The notes under the pieces were generated by a model that worked only from the letters and a program-made list of their open reading frames with translations, was not told where the DNA came from and searched no databases. From the NCBI RefSeq assembly GCF_050948175.1, contig NC_135205.1, forward strand, positions 4,997,795 through 5,061,794: a DNA stretch of 64,000 bases, given 5' to 3'. Every line of letters starts with the position of its first letter. The stretch's first letter is position 1. A program made the position numbers and the translations under genes. The stretch is from Xylocopa sonorina. Lineage: Eukaryota > Arthropoda > Insecta > Hymenoptera > Apidae. Shown here one piece after another: positions 27,201 to 37,060 of this stretch.

Positions 27201-30200
27201 TGCTTCTTACCAAAGATCTCTGGGCCCTGCGAAGGATACGTCCCCACTTGGTACTACGACGCTGGTAGAAAACAATGCGGTCAGTTCGTGTACAGTGGAT
27301 GTCTTGGAAACGCGAATAAATTTAAGACCAGAGAGGAGTGCGAAGAACTTTGCGTCACTCCTGATGATCTTGGTAACTGGATCTATTTTTCACATCTTTC
27401 TCTCAAATGTTTATCAAACATTGTAAAATAAGTTTGTGTTTTCTCTGCGCGAAGATGCTTGCGAGCAGACGAAGGAGCCAGGTCCTTGCGAGGGCAACTT
27501 CACCAGATGGTTCTACAACGCGGAGTCGCAAGTCTGCGAGCAGTTCCGGTACGGTGGTTGCAAAGGAAACGACAACAACTTCCCCACAGAGATCGCTTGC
27601 CACCAGCAGTGCTTGCAGCCTGGCAGAAGACGAGGTACGTTCGCGCGTCGTTGCTCCTTTGATTCGAGATCCGCACGTGTCACGCTCGTTTTTTTTTTTC
27701 GCCTGGACCATGTTTTTTTCCATTAGAGAGACATTTTTGCTCGACACGTTCCGTGGTGTTTCAGATGTTTTTTTTTTCCCGACAGTGGAACGAATCAAAG
27801 GAAACGTATATTCCGTGTGCCAACCGTTTCGATGGCTGTTTTTTATTTTTACTTTCGGAGCGACCTTTTTGCAGTTGATTTTTGTCGACCACGAAGCGAA
27901 TAGAAACACGGCTCGTAACACGAACACGGTGGTGGAATTTATAGATACAATCTCTCGAGAGAGAAAATTTGGGAGGTAATAGGGTTTGAATGAACAAACG
28001 TGCAAGTTTGTGCAAAATTAATTTTTTTGTTGGTACCGATATTTTTTTATTATTGGTAAAATTTTAAAATTTCTCAATCCCAATAATCGAAACTAAATTG
28101 CCAGAAATCTCTCATAAAATAGATATGTACGATTAACTCTGAAACACTGCATCAATTTTACTAATGGGATTGGAATTCATAATTTTCGTTAATAATTTCA
28201 CGATTTAATGATTAATTCTGGCGATTTAGCGTATTTACCCGTACATCACGCCAACAACTACAATATCAGACACACGATATCGGCAAACATTCAGGCATCA
28301 CACGCGACATCGAATCGCCAATCGGCATTACCGACCATTACCAGTTAATACAAACGCAACCCAGTTTAACTCTGTGCAACTACCATATTTCCAGTAAAAC
28401 TGACAGACGTGTGCCGCCTGGAGAAAGATCCCGGGCCTTGTTCGGGCTCTATGTTACGCTGGTATTATGACGCAGCGCGTCAGACGTGTAGCCAATTTAT
28501 TTACAGCGGTTGTAAAGGCAACGGGAATAAATTCCGTACGCGTGCTGCCTGCGAGCAGCGCTGCCCCGTAAAAGGTATCAGAAAACAAGAAAACAAAAAT
28601 CGACCAGAGAATCGCAGAGAAAAGTGCTCTGCTTTAAGTAAAGCATATGAGAGAAACTGAGAGATACTGTGAGACAAGCTTCCCTGCTTCGTGAATAATA
28701 GCGTCGCTCGCAAGTAGAAAGTAGAGTCGTTTCTCGTTTCTGGGGTACATTGATGGGATGATGATACGTTGAACATCGTTCAGATTAGTCGAGTTTGCTC
28801 GATTGATTCGAACGACGTTTGATCGAAAGACGACTCTGAATGTTGTGTCGCTGGTGATGGTTCGTTTGTTCTCCACTTGTGGCCACTGCAGGACACTCCT
28901 GTCGAGAGAAGCACTTCTACAAGTCCGATAGCTCTCTAGTCGCACATGCTACAGTCTCTAGTAATAATTATGATTCCACTTCACCGTGGATTGCGATCGT
29001 TCGTACACGCGTTGCCATTTATGGGTACTCTGTGTACGGAGGAAGGCACACTTTCTGGTCGAACTGCACGCGAGAGCATATATTACACGCGACACTAGCC
29101 ATTTTTTCGCGATAGAGTATGAAAATGGAGATAAAATAGCTGCAAAGAAATAACGCTTACTCTTTCAGAGATTTCAGACACGTTTACTTCTACGAGTAGT
29201 TACTGTGCATCGATCAACTTTCTGCGGTTCGTCGATTTTCTGAGGTTCATTTGATGGTCCCAAATGTGACGTTTCTATTCGAGCAATACGTATCCAGATT
29301 ATTTGTGAAGGAGGTTCTGTTTTTAATTTTAAGATAACCGCAGATGGTTTAAACGATGCAGGAATCTAATATTGCATGACGTAATAATAAATGCGATTAA
29401 CAGATACTTGCTTGCTGCCGCGAGCCGAAGGTAACTGCGGTGAGAAGCAGTCTCGATGGTACTTCGATCAGTCGGAGAATCGGTGCATGCCATTCTATTA
29501 TACTGGTTGCGGTGGAAATAAAAATAATTTCGAATCTAGGGACGCATGCGAGTCTGATTGCCCTGCTGTAATTGGTAAGACTTCGTCTGATTACTTTAAA
29601 AAAAGAGAAAAAAGAAACACGTAACACTGTATCGTCCTTTTCGCGTGACAAATCTCTTTTGTGCGATCAAAGAATTAGCTTAGCAAAAGGATGAGAGTTC
29701 ATTGTTGATTCAGGCATTCGATTAGTATTGAATATAAAACTCGAAGGTTTCGAAAATGGTAAATATTGAACTCTCATCGATTTACTGTCGCTTTAACACT
29801 TTCAATAAATTTCTTATTTCACGAATCACGAGAAATGAAACGCTGCTTGTAACACATTAACGCTTCCTCTGGCACGGTGTTTCGTTCGAATTAGTATCGT
29901 CCCTCTCTTGCGTAATTATCCTCGACGTTGATTGCACCGTACGCACGCAAATTGCACCGCGAACTGTAGTCGAATGCGCGCCTATTTCAAAGACGAGTAA
30001 TCTAGATTTACTACGTAAAGTTTCGATCAATTTATACATGTTGTATGCCGCTTTTATTGTCGAACAACGCGAAACGAAAAATTTCATAATTTATGAGTCA
30101 CAACTTTCTTAAATATTTGCGAAATAAGAAAAGAAGAAGGAGATCTTTTCGATAGAGAGAAATAATTGTTTTTGTAGGTTCGATGAAATTTTTCGTTTCG

Positions 30201-33200
30201 TGATATTAAATTGCTAAAAAGAGGACGTGTCTTTATACGATCATTGTTTAAATACAGAACAAGACATTTGTCTGTTGCCCGCGCTTTTGGGTGAATGCCA
30301 CAACTATACCCAACGATGGTACTACGACTCGTACGAACAGCAATGTAGACAGTTCTACTACGGTAGCTGCGGTGGGAACGAGAATAACTTTGTCACCGAA
30401 CAAGATTGCATTAACAGATGTCAGACCGCGCTCACCACCCCTGCAGCTCCACGAGAAATTGAATTTACACGAGGTAATATTTCCAATTCCACCCAGCCAC
30501 CCCGTTGTCACGCATCAAATTTATATTTCTACATCAATTTCTTGTCTCTCTCTTTTGCAAATCGAACGAAATACGTACCATTTTTCATAGACTTCTGCTT
30601 CCTTCCGGACGAGCATGGTCCCTGTTCTGACGAGCAAGTCAAGTGGTTCTACGACAGCAGAGAGGGTGTCTGCAAGCAGTTCAGATATGGCGGCTGCCAG
30701 AGTAACGGAAACAACTTCAACAGCCGTGACGAATGTGAATATCGATGCGGTGAAGTTCAAGGTATGCAGAATTACATATTAACTTGAAGAGATTGAACCA
30801 TTGTCAATTGTTAAAATTATCATAGGCAAAATTTTAATCGAGCCTTGAGAAGGGATCTCATTTTGTAGATACATATTAATTTATACTATAAATATACAAA
30901 AATTATGTGGTACAAAACAGTATAAAGATCGAAAATAAATCATTTATATTCTTCTCTATTTAATTCTCTTTTATCAGACCTTTGCACACTACCCAAAGTC
31001 ATTGGACCTTGCAACGGCTTCGTCAAACAATTCTACTACGACCAACGATCAGACTCGTGCTATGAATTCGAATACAGCGGCTGCCAGGGCAACAAGAATC
31101 GCTTCTTGGACAAAGAATCGTGCGAGAGAAGGTGCCAGAGGCAAATGGCCTCAACGCAAGCGACACCAAACGTTACCATCGCGTCTACACCGACGCCAAT
31201 TGAGGCCGTCTCGAAGAGCCCAATCTGCTATACACCTGTCGATCCTGGATCCTGCAATAGCGATATCACAGCTTATTATTATGACTCGCAGAATCAACAG
31301 TGCCAGGCGTTCCTTTACGGTGGCTGCGAAGGAAACGCGAACAGATTCCAAACGGAGGAACAATGCGAACGTCTCTGCGGGAAGTTCCATGGGCAAGGTA
31401 GACACTCTTTGATTCGTCGAACGATGATTTATAGAATAATCCCAATTTTCCTAGCAATAATTTTGGAAGCAATAATCATAGAACTATCATTTGTCATCTG
31501 ATGATAAAATTTAATTTATTTAAATAGAGATTGAAAGATTTGGTAGTGGACATTTTTTAATGTTTCTGGATCAAGTTACAGCGCACTTATATCCTTGTTT
31601 TAACTTGTACGATTGCTCATTTGATTCGAGTTACTTTGGAAGCTTGTACATTTATAGATATGTGCAACCTACCAGTGGAACCTGGCGATTGCAGAGGAAC
31701 TTTCACGAAATATTACTACGACGCTACCAGCCGCATCTGCCGCGAATTTATATACGGCGGATGCGAGGGGAACGCGAACAGATTCAGCACGTTGGCCGAG
31801 TGCGAATCGATTTGCATCCATCACGAGGAACCAGTGCCACCTGGTAACGACACCGGGATCTCGAGTCTGTGTAAGTGTTTTCAAACTGTTACTCATACAA
31901 TTTTATGAGCTCAGAATATCATTTAAAAGCAACCAGACCGCGAATTTATCTTAATTCTATTCGTATCAACCGTTTCTGGATTTCTTGTCGACTCGTAAAG
32001 AAATTTGATCGGTACATTTCGAAAGCTACGAAGCAACATTAATGGAACGATGGAAAGAAAATGTTGATCGAAGCGGATATTTTGTAACTGTAACGAGCGA
32101 GTAAGAATTGACGCGTGACAACAAATAACGAGTTTGAACGATGGTGATACAGCGATTTGTAAAGAACCGGTCAACATTGGGTCTTGTACTTCCGGTGCCA
32201 CCAAGCGATTCTACTTCGACGAGGAACAGCAAACCTGTCGAGCGTTCATTTACACTGGATGCGGTGGCAATCGTAACAGATTCAAGACTTTCGAGTCTTG
32301 CATTAACACTTGCTTTAGCAGTAAGTCGAAAAACAACGTGTTCGCCATCGATACGAACCGATCCTTTTTTTTGTATACGTTCACAATCTTTTAACTTGCA
32401 GCTTCGAATATGGTGAACATTCTTGCGTTTCTTGCTACACATTTTATTCGTTGTACATACATCTATGTCGTTGTGACCCATACAACTTTAAATCCCCACG
32501 CAGTGATTCCAAACCATTTTTTTTATTCTTTTTTATTTTTATATATTTCATATTTATCCTTCACTCCTCTCGATAATTGTTTCCAAGCTTCGAAAACGTC
32601 GCTAAAAGCAAATTTGTAATATCGCTTCCATCGCAGTTTACCCGCAATGTTCTCCATCAATCTATTTTCCCCATTTCCTTTGGTATTTTCGTATTTTTGT
32701 ATCTTTGTTCGAAGAACGTTTAGATACGCTTTCCTGTGTGATAATGCTGTTGTAATTTGAACACAGCTACTAACGAGATCGACGTGGACTCTGGAGAGAG
32801 CAAGAAGGATCCTTGCGCTGAGGCTAGCGAGGAATGCAGAACCATTCGTTGTCCATATGGTAAGGAGGCGTTCGTGGATGACCAGGATTGCGAACGGTGC
32901 CGCTGTGTGGATCCTTGCAGGACACAGATTTGCCCTGAGGACACTAAATGCGCCATCACTCTTGTTGCCACTAAGGATGGCACTGAATACAAAGGCGTCT
33001 GCAGATCAGGTAATTCTTATTCTTTTTTATTGATTTAATAAATTAATATGATGCAAAGTGATGCAAAGTTATCTGAAATAAAATATAAAGTTGAAAAATT
33101 GAACGCACCTACTCACGAAAATTTATCTATTTTAATAATTTCTAATTAAAGTAATTTCATATATGTCATCTTTACATATATTTTTAGCGAAAAACTGTTA

Positions 33201-35949
33201 ACTATACTAACAGAGAAAAAGATAGAGAACCTTTTATTATAGTTCTAAATGATTTGTCCCATAGTTACGAAGCCAGGCCGTTGTCCAAGCGTATTAAACA
33301 GCACCAGATGTGAACAAGAGTGTCTCACGGACGCTGACTGCGCCGGAGAGATGAAATGCTGCAACAACGGCTGCGGTGCTTCCTGTCTGGAACCAGCGGC
33401 AGAGGAGATCATCCCATCTTCCACTCCGAGACCGTTGTTCACGAGCAAACCACCCGGCGCGGAACCAGCCTCGATCAAGCAACCGGAAGAAACGAAAGTC
33501 AGCGCTCAAGAGGGTGGCTACGTGTCCCTCAAGTGCATAGCGTTAGGAAATCCGAAACCAGTCATCACTTGGAGGAAGGGCACCACATTGGTAAACACTT
33601 CTTTCTCTTACTAATTGAAAAATATATCGTCTTCGTCGTATGAAATGAAAAAGGTGGCTAAAATCACAGTGGAGGATCTTTGACTCTAAATTGTATTTAA
33701 AACGTTAAGTACGTAAATAGTCACGAATGCTGGCTATGTATCCTGTAAATAACACGAGCTTCTCGAGATTAAATGAATTTCTAGTTAAGTAATTACGATT
33801 TATGAGAGTAATAAAGATCGATGGTTTCAGATCGCAGAATCAGAGAGCAGGCGTCGAATATTACTCGACGGAACGCTTCAGATCGTCAGTTTAGACAGAT
33901 ACGATGGTGGTACTTATATATGCACAGCTGACAATGGCTTGGGACCACCGGTAAGAGTGGAATACGAATTGGTGGTCACAGGTACGTTAATTACCATTAA
34001 AAAGTATCTCGATGTGTTGCAAGGTATCCAGTGCACGCATTTTGCATCACGAACAGTAGCTAGCCATTCTACAAACAATCTATGTAGTCTACTCTACGTG
34101 AACCTTCCGTTGTGTATTTTAACTTTGCAAGAAAAAAAGATTGCTCATCCTACTCGATTAATCTCAATTAATCAACTAAATAACGTAATGATTCGGTGAC
34201 GGTGTCCACGTTTCTCTTTTGCATGCTGTCTTCTATCACGCTCTATACAGAACCGCGAAGAATGTCCGCGGCCATATTGGGGGAGCCCAACACGTACGTG
34301 ACGGTCACCATGAACTCTCCTATCTCGTTGCACTGCTACGCATGGGGTTGGCCAAGGCCATTCGTCACTTGGTGGCGAGGCGATCGCTTGTTGCCACTCT
34401 CCTCGGAGGTTTTCGAGCAAGATTCCGAGTACAGCCTCCTGATTCGATCCGTGACGCTGCCCACGTTGGGCGTGTACACCTGCCAAGCGTTCAACGCCAT
34501 TGGCAGGGCTGCGTCCTGGTCCGTCACGCTGCAGGCCATCGGGCCTGTGTACAATGTCAAACCTGAGTACGAGCCGTTTATGCAGTACCTAGTCGAACCC
34601 CCCAAAAAGCCAGAGAAACCTCATTACCCGCACAGACCAAACAGAACCCAAACTCCTGACTATCAGACGTACGCGCCTGTTCACACCACCAGACAGGCTC
34701 ATTACACCACGGTCAATCCTGTCGGATGGACCACTTTGGATTATGGTATGAGGTTCAGAGGTGAGGGGTACTGTTTTGTGGATTTTTTTATTTTTTTCTA
34801 TTTTTATAATTCCTGTTTCGAGAGATGGATATTTGTTTTAAGTACTTAGTTTGGTTTCCATTTGTTTGGAAATATTTTTAAATTATTAAGTTTGGAAATA
34901 TTTTTGTTCAGAAGGATTTAATTAAGGTGTTCATCTTTCGAATCGAAAATGCAACTAGATTTTTCTCTCTGTCTTTAATAATTGCACGAGTAACTGCGAA
35001 TGTTTTATTATGCTTCTTAATTGATATTGAGCTTCGTAAGTTTGCTCGTATGTAACTCGCATGCTAAAATAATTCTTAATCACTAATTAGAAAGGTAAAA
35101 CAACATGTAGGTAAGTTTATGCAGTTACAATTTACATACAATTTGCTTTTTTCATTTTTTTTTTTTTTTTCTTACTCTTCATTGGTGTCATTTAGAAATG
35201 TTCTTAAATGTAACGTTAATAATTCCACAGTGCCTGTTACGGCCAACATATCGATGGCACAAAGTCAATTCCCAGAAGGCAGCGATGTTAGCATCGCTTG
35301 CGTCGTCGATGGTTATCCGATTCCTCGAGTGTCGTGGTACAAGAACGACAATTTGATCGAGCAGGACAATCGAATTCAGATCACTGGTGAGCACGTTCAA
35401 TTTTCTCACGCCTTTATCCATCGACCAATTATTCTAAAAATTCAGAAAAAAGATGAAAGACAGATTCTGATGAATTCGTAAAATTCTTCTCGCAGAATTG
35501 AACAGACTCGTGATCAGGGACGCGAATCGAGAGGACTCTGGTCGCTACCGCTGCCAAGCGAGTAACAACTACTCGTCAGCTTATGCCACAGTGGATATAC
35601 AAGTTGCTGGTAAATTTCTAATTACAGAATTTAATAATCAAACTTCTTACACTTCGTTTAACTACAGCACTGCTCAGACGACGAATTATTCATCCCAATT
35701 ACAGATCAGATAACCTTTAACAAATTATTCTCTCTTCTCTTAGGAATCTTCATTCATCCAAATTGCCAGGACAACTCGTTCTTCGCGAAGTGCGACCTGA
35801 TCGTGAAGGCGAGATACTGCACGCACAAATACTACGCGAAATTCTGTTGTCGATCGTGCACAGAGGCAGGTCAGTTACCCTCGAGAGGACCTCACTTGAA
35901 CAACGCTAGGAGAAGGCGAAGGCGTTACATCTCGAGCATGCTCGTCTAA
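6259..35949 (+). CDS. Ppn: Papilin (lacunin-like extracellular matrix protein), 38 exons, 5' end missing
   Basis: Large secreted basement-membrane glycoprotein of the ADAMTS-like/papilin family. Exons by GT-AG and phase: 6259-6446, 8809-8869, 17083-17165, 18355-18505, 19085-19208, 19325-19405, 19489-19661, 19992-20127, 20621-20964, 21189-21368, 21584-21757, 21994-22176, 22482-22623, 22740-22855, 22977-23364, 23446-23724, 23862-24827, 24960-25308, 25435-25559, 25631-25843, 25980-26378, 26705-27061, 27196-27372, 27455-27634, 28395-28574, 29404-29574, 30258-30473, 30591-30761, 30978-31397, 31658-31870, 32153-32320, 32767-33009, 33265-33590, 33831-33981, 34251-34760, 35231-35386, 35496-35609, 35744-35949. 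They total 8,814 bases, exactly 2,938 codons with the TAA. From memory the fly protein is close to 2,900 residues. Domain order (TSP1, spacer, TSP1 array, Kunitz array, WAP, Ig, PLAC) is diagnostic. The initiator Met and signal peptide were not found. Papilins are known to affect matrix assembly and ADAMTS metalloproteases; that role here is inferred. Confidence 0.95.
6447..8808 (+). other. Papilin intron 1
   Basis: Bounded by a GTAAGT donor at 6447 and a TTGTTACAG acceptor before 8809. I see no second gene, RNA gene or coherent repeat inside. Two GC-richer patches (about 7150-7420 and 8280-8580) resemble composition shifts rather than exons. Confidence 0.7.
8870..17082 (+). other. Papilin intron 2, about 8.2 kb
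   Basis: The longest intron in the gene, bounded by GTGAGT at 8870 and TTTATTTCAG before 17083. It separates two short exons of the Cys-rich segment. Reading the open frames on both strands gave no recognisable nested gene. A small near-perfect palindrome lies at 9479-9497. Its length suggests it may hold regulatory elements, but none can be named from sequence alone. Confidence 0.7.
17166..18354 (+). other. Papilin intron 3
   Basis: Donor GTGAGT at 17166. The acceptor before 18355 (ATCGTTCGTAG) has a weak pyrimidine tract, but the phase-2 join gives an unbroken, family-typical reading (YYDWIPYTGGPNKCELNC). Nothing else is recognised inside. Confidence 0.7.
19992..22623 (+). other. Ppn: Papilin TSP1 repeats 2-7 (exons 8-13)
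   Basis: Residues about 288-673. Six further thrombospondin type-1 repeats follow the spacer, recognised by W-x-x-C starts: YTWLTDEFSVCSATCGGG, VEGEWGPCSKHCGEG, HVGPWKPCDHLCGPG, TSDWSGCDDKCG, FASQWSSCSAKCGSG and AGPWSKCSKPCGGG. From repeat 4 on, each repeat is split just before its first Cys by a phase-0 intron, a regular exon design that suggests duplication of one exon unit. Repeat 2 keeps the O-fucose consensus (CSATCG), whereas repeats 4 and 5 begin CDHLCG and CDDKCG and do not. TSP1 repeats in papilins mediate matrix binding; this is family knowledge. Confidence 0.93.
22740..24827 (+). other. Ppn: Papilin acidic and Thr/Ser-rich mucin-like region (exons 14-17)
   Basis: Residues about 674-1256. 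It starts very acidic (TDEDEECEVYEDEDF) and becomes a Thr/Ser/Glu/Gly tract with almost no Cys or hydrophobic core. It is probably an extended, O-glycosylated spacer between the TSP1 array and the Cys-rich repeats. Exons join in phases 0, 1, 1, 1. The tract ends in exon 17 with a tandem pentapeptide array listed separately. Confidence 0.88.
24080..24790 (+). repeat. Ppn: Coding minisatellite: TTESG pentapeptide array inside papilin
   Basis: Dozens of copies of a 15-bp unit encode variants of T-T-E-S-G (with xTTEPG, xTTEVG and xTTEAG variants), often paired as 30-bp higher-order units such as GATTESGMTTESG. Thr codons alternate among ACT, ACC, ACA and ACG and Ser is TCT or TCG, so the unit has partly diverged. 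The length is a multiple of three throughout, keeping the papilin frame open. The complementary strand is also open in more than one frame, but only because of the repeat. Copy number is expected to vary between individuals. Confidence 0.92.
24960..26870 (+). other. Ppn: Papilin Cys-rich 'GCCPDG' repeats, 14 copies (exons 18-22)
   Basis: Residues about 1257-1675. A unit of about 28-35 residues repeats with the pattern (F/Y/H)GCCPDG...A.GP...GC. I count 14 CC cores: GCCYDG, GCCPDG (several), GCCPDN, GCCQDG, KCCPDN, GCCPNR and KCCSDG. These look like the 'lagrin' repeats that, as I recall, were described in the moth orthologue lacunin. Exon ends fall in phase 1 except for one phase-2 junction at 25308/25435. 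Function is unknown to me; four Cys per unit suggests small disulphide knots in tandem. Confidence 0.85.
26870..32320 (+). other. Ppn: Papilin Kunitz/BPTI array, 11 domains (exons 22-31)
   Basis: Residues about 1676-2369. Each domain has the six-Cys Kunitz pattern with (F/Y)YGGC or (F/Y)xGC...N.NxF. Approximate positions: K1 26890-27050, K2 27200-27360, K3 27460-27620, K4 28410-28570, K5 29405-29565, K6 30265-30430, K7 30595-30755, K8 30980-31140, K9 31225-31385, K10 31660-31830, K11 32155-32320. K8 and K9 share one exon; most others are one exon each, all phase 1-1, so domains can be gained, lost or skipped in frame. The residue after the second Cys (P1) is Arg only in K1 and K10. K2 and K3 have Glu; the others have Ser, Gly, His, Asn or Thr. 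Basic P1 residues favour trypsin-like targets; the rest are probably structural. Confidence 0.93.
32767..33400 (+). other. Ppn: Papilin antistasin-like Cys-rich exon and WAP domain (exons 32-33)
   Basis: Exon 32 (32767-33009) encodes a compact ten-Cys segment (ECRTIRCPYGKEAFVDDQDC then CRCVDPC) resembling antistasin-type repeats, though I cannot assign it firmly. Exon 33 opens with a WAP/four-disulphide core: KPGRCPSVLNSTRCEQEC, DADCAGEMKCCNNGCGASC. Both enter and leave the Kunitz region in phase 1. WAP domains are often protease inhibitors; the activity here is unknown. Confidence 0.85.
33480..35609 (+). other. Ppn: Papilin three Ig domains (exons 33-37)
   Basis: Residues about 2500-2869. 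Ig1 (exons 33/34) has LKCIALGNPKPVITWRKG and YDGGTYICTADNGLG. Ig2 lies in exon 35 (LHCYAWGWPRPFVTWWRGD, LGVYTCQAFNAIG) and is followed by a Pro/His/Thr-rich linker (KPEKPHYPHRPNRTQTPDYQ). Ig3 (exons 36/37) has IACVVDGYPIPRVSWYKND and DSGRYRCQASNNYS. All show the Cys, Trp and Y-x-C hallmarks of I-set Ig domains. An intron splits Ig1 in phase 0 and Ig3 in phase 1. Confidence 0.93.
35744..35949 (+). other. Ppn: Papilin PLAC domain and C-terminus (exon 38)
   Basis: The last exon encodes a PLAC (protease and lacunin) domain: IHPNCQDNSFFAKCDLIVKA then RYCTHKYYAKFCCRSC, with the six Cys expected of the family. A short tail follows with six consecutive Arg (ARRRRRRY) before SSMLV and TAA at 35947-35949. 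A C-terminal PLAC is a signature of papilins and several ADAMTS proteins. The poly-Arg tail could bind heparan sulphate or be cut by furin-like proteases (inference). Confidence 0.95.
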
Positions 35950-36634
35950 GAACGCCTCCACCGCTGGCGAGCAAAGCGAAAGGCAGTTTTACGATCAGGC
36001 GTGTGAAATGCGGCTATTGAACAAATACTATATATATATACACAGAAACACGGTATATAAAGGAACGGAAAGGGAGTAATAAGAACGAAGATAACGAGAC
36101 GAGGTGATCGCGTAGATCTAACACAACACACTCGTCTGTCTCGAGCGTGTGCCGCATAATCGTGACGTTAATTCACTGCCAAAGCCTTAGAACGTCTATA
36201 CATAGATATCTTTAATATATTATTAAGCAACAGCGTGACATAGATGCGTGACGACGAGGTTATTTAGACGGAAGCGTATAATCACGATGGTATTCGCTTT
36301 TTTTTTTAAAGTTTCCTGTATTTTTTTCTCGTTCGAAAAGCTTTTCAGTTTCGACACCGTCATCGTCGTTGTCGTTTATGTATGTATATACGATCTGACG
36401 CTGAATGCTAGTCGGTCGAAGCCATGCCAGAGCGAGACGATCGCTGTCCCTCAAGAAACGAGGGGGTACTCGATCAGTACACCTTGCCTTTTCCCCTATC
36501 ACTTTCCGTTCCGTTTTGTTCACTGTCGTGACGTTCGACAACTGTGTGATCGCATTCTAAAATCGTATTGCAAAATATGCGGTAAAACTGGTTCACTGAT
36601 CAGTTCTTAACAAGTGTTCTCTTTTTCAAATGGT

Positions 36635-37060
36635 ATTCTAAAGAATTAATCGTACTAACACTCGCGTTTTGCAAAAATCTCAACAGAAAATGGCACTAAA
36701 TAGATATTTATGAATTTTGAAATTATTTCTCTTCGATGTTCGATGCGTTATTTCAGAAGAATATTTTATGACAGAGTTTCAAAGATTGCGGTCATAATGG
36801 TTCGACGCAATGACGCGATTTATCGAATAGCAGACGTGAGCGACGAAATTCTAAAGAATTAATCGTACAAACACTCGCGTTTTGCAAAAGTCTCAACAGA
36901 AAATGGCACTAAATAGGTATTTATGAATTTTGAAATTATTTCTCTTCGATGTTCGATGCGTTGCTTTGACAGAAAATTTTATGACAGAGTTTCAAGGATT
37001 GCGATCATAATGGTTCGACGCAACGACGCGATTTATCGAAAAGCAAACGCGATCGACGAA
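36635..37060 (+). repeat. Two-copy tandem duplication, 213-bp unit
   Basis: Copy 1 spans 36635-36847 and copy 2 spans 36848-37060, head to tail. Both start ATTCTAAAGAATTAATCGTA and end CGACGAA. By eye about nine in ten bases agree, with one divergent patch after GATGCGTT (36750s against 36960s). The unit has no coding potential shared by both copies. It lies in the presumed papilin 3' UTR. Confidence 0.92.

Noticed and set aside
28880..29000. Possible extra Kunitz exon after the GCCACTGCAG acceptor
   Set aside because: The frame gives only one Cys, no Kunitz pattern and no usable donor.
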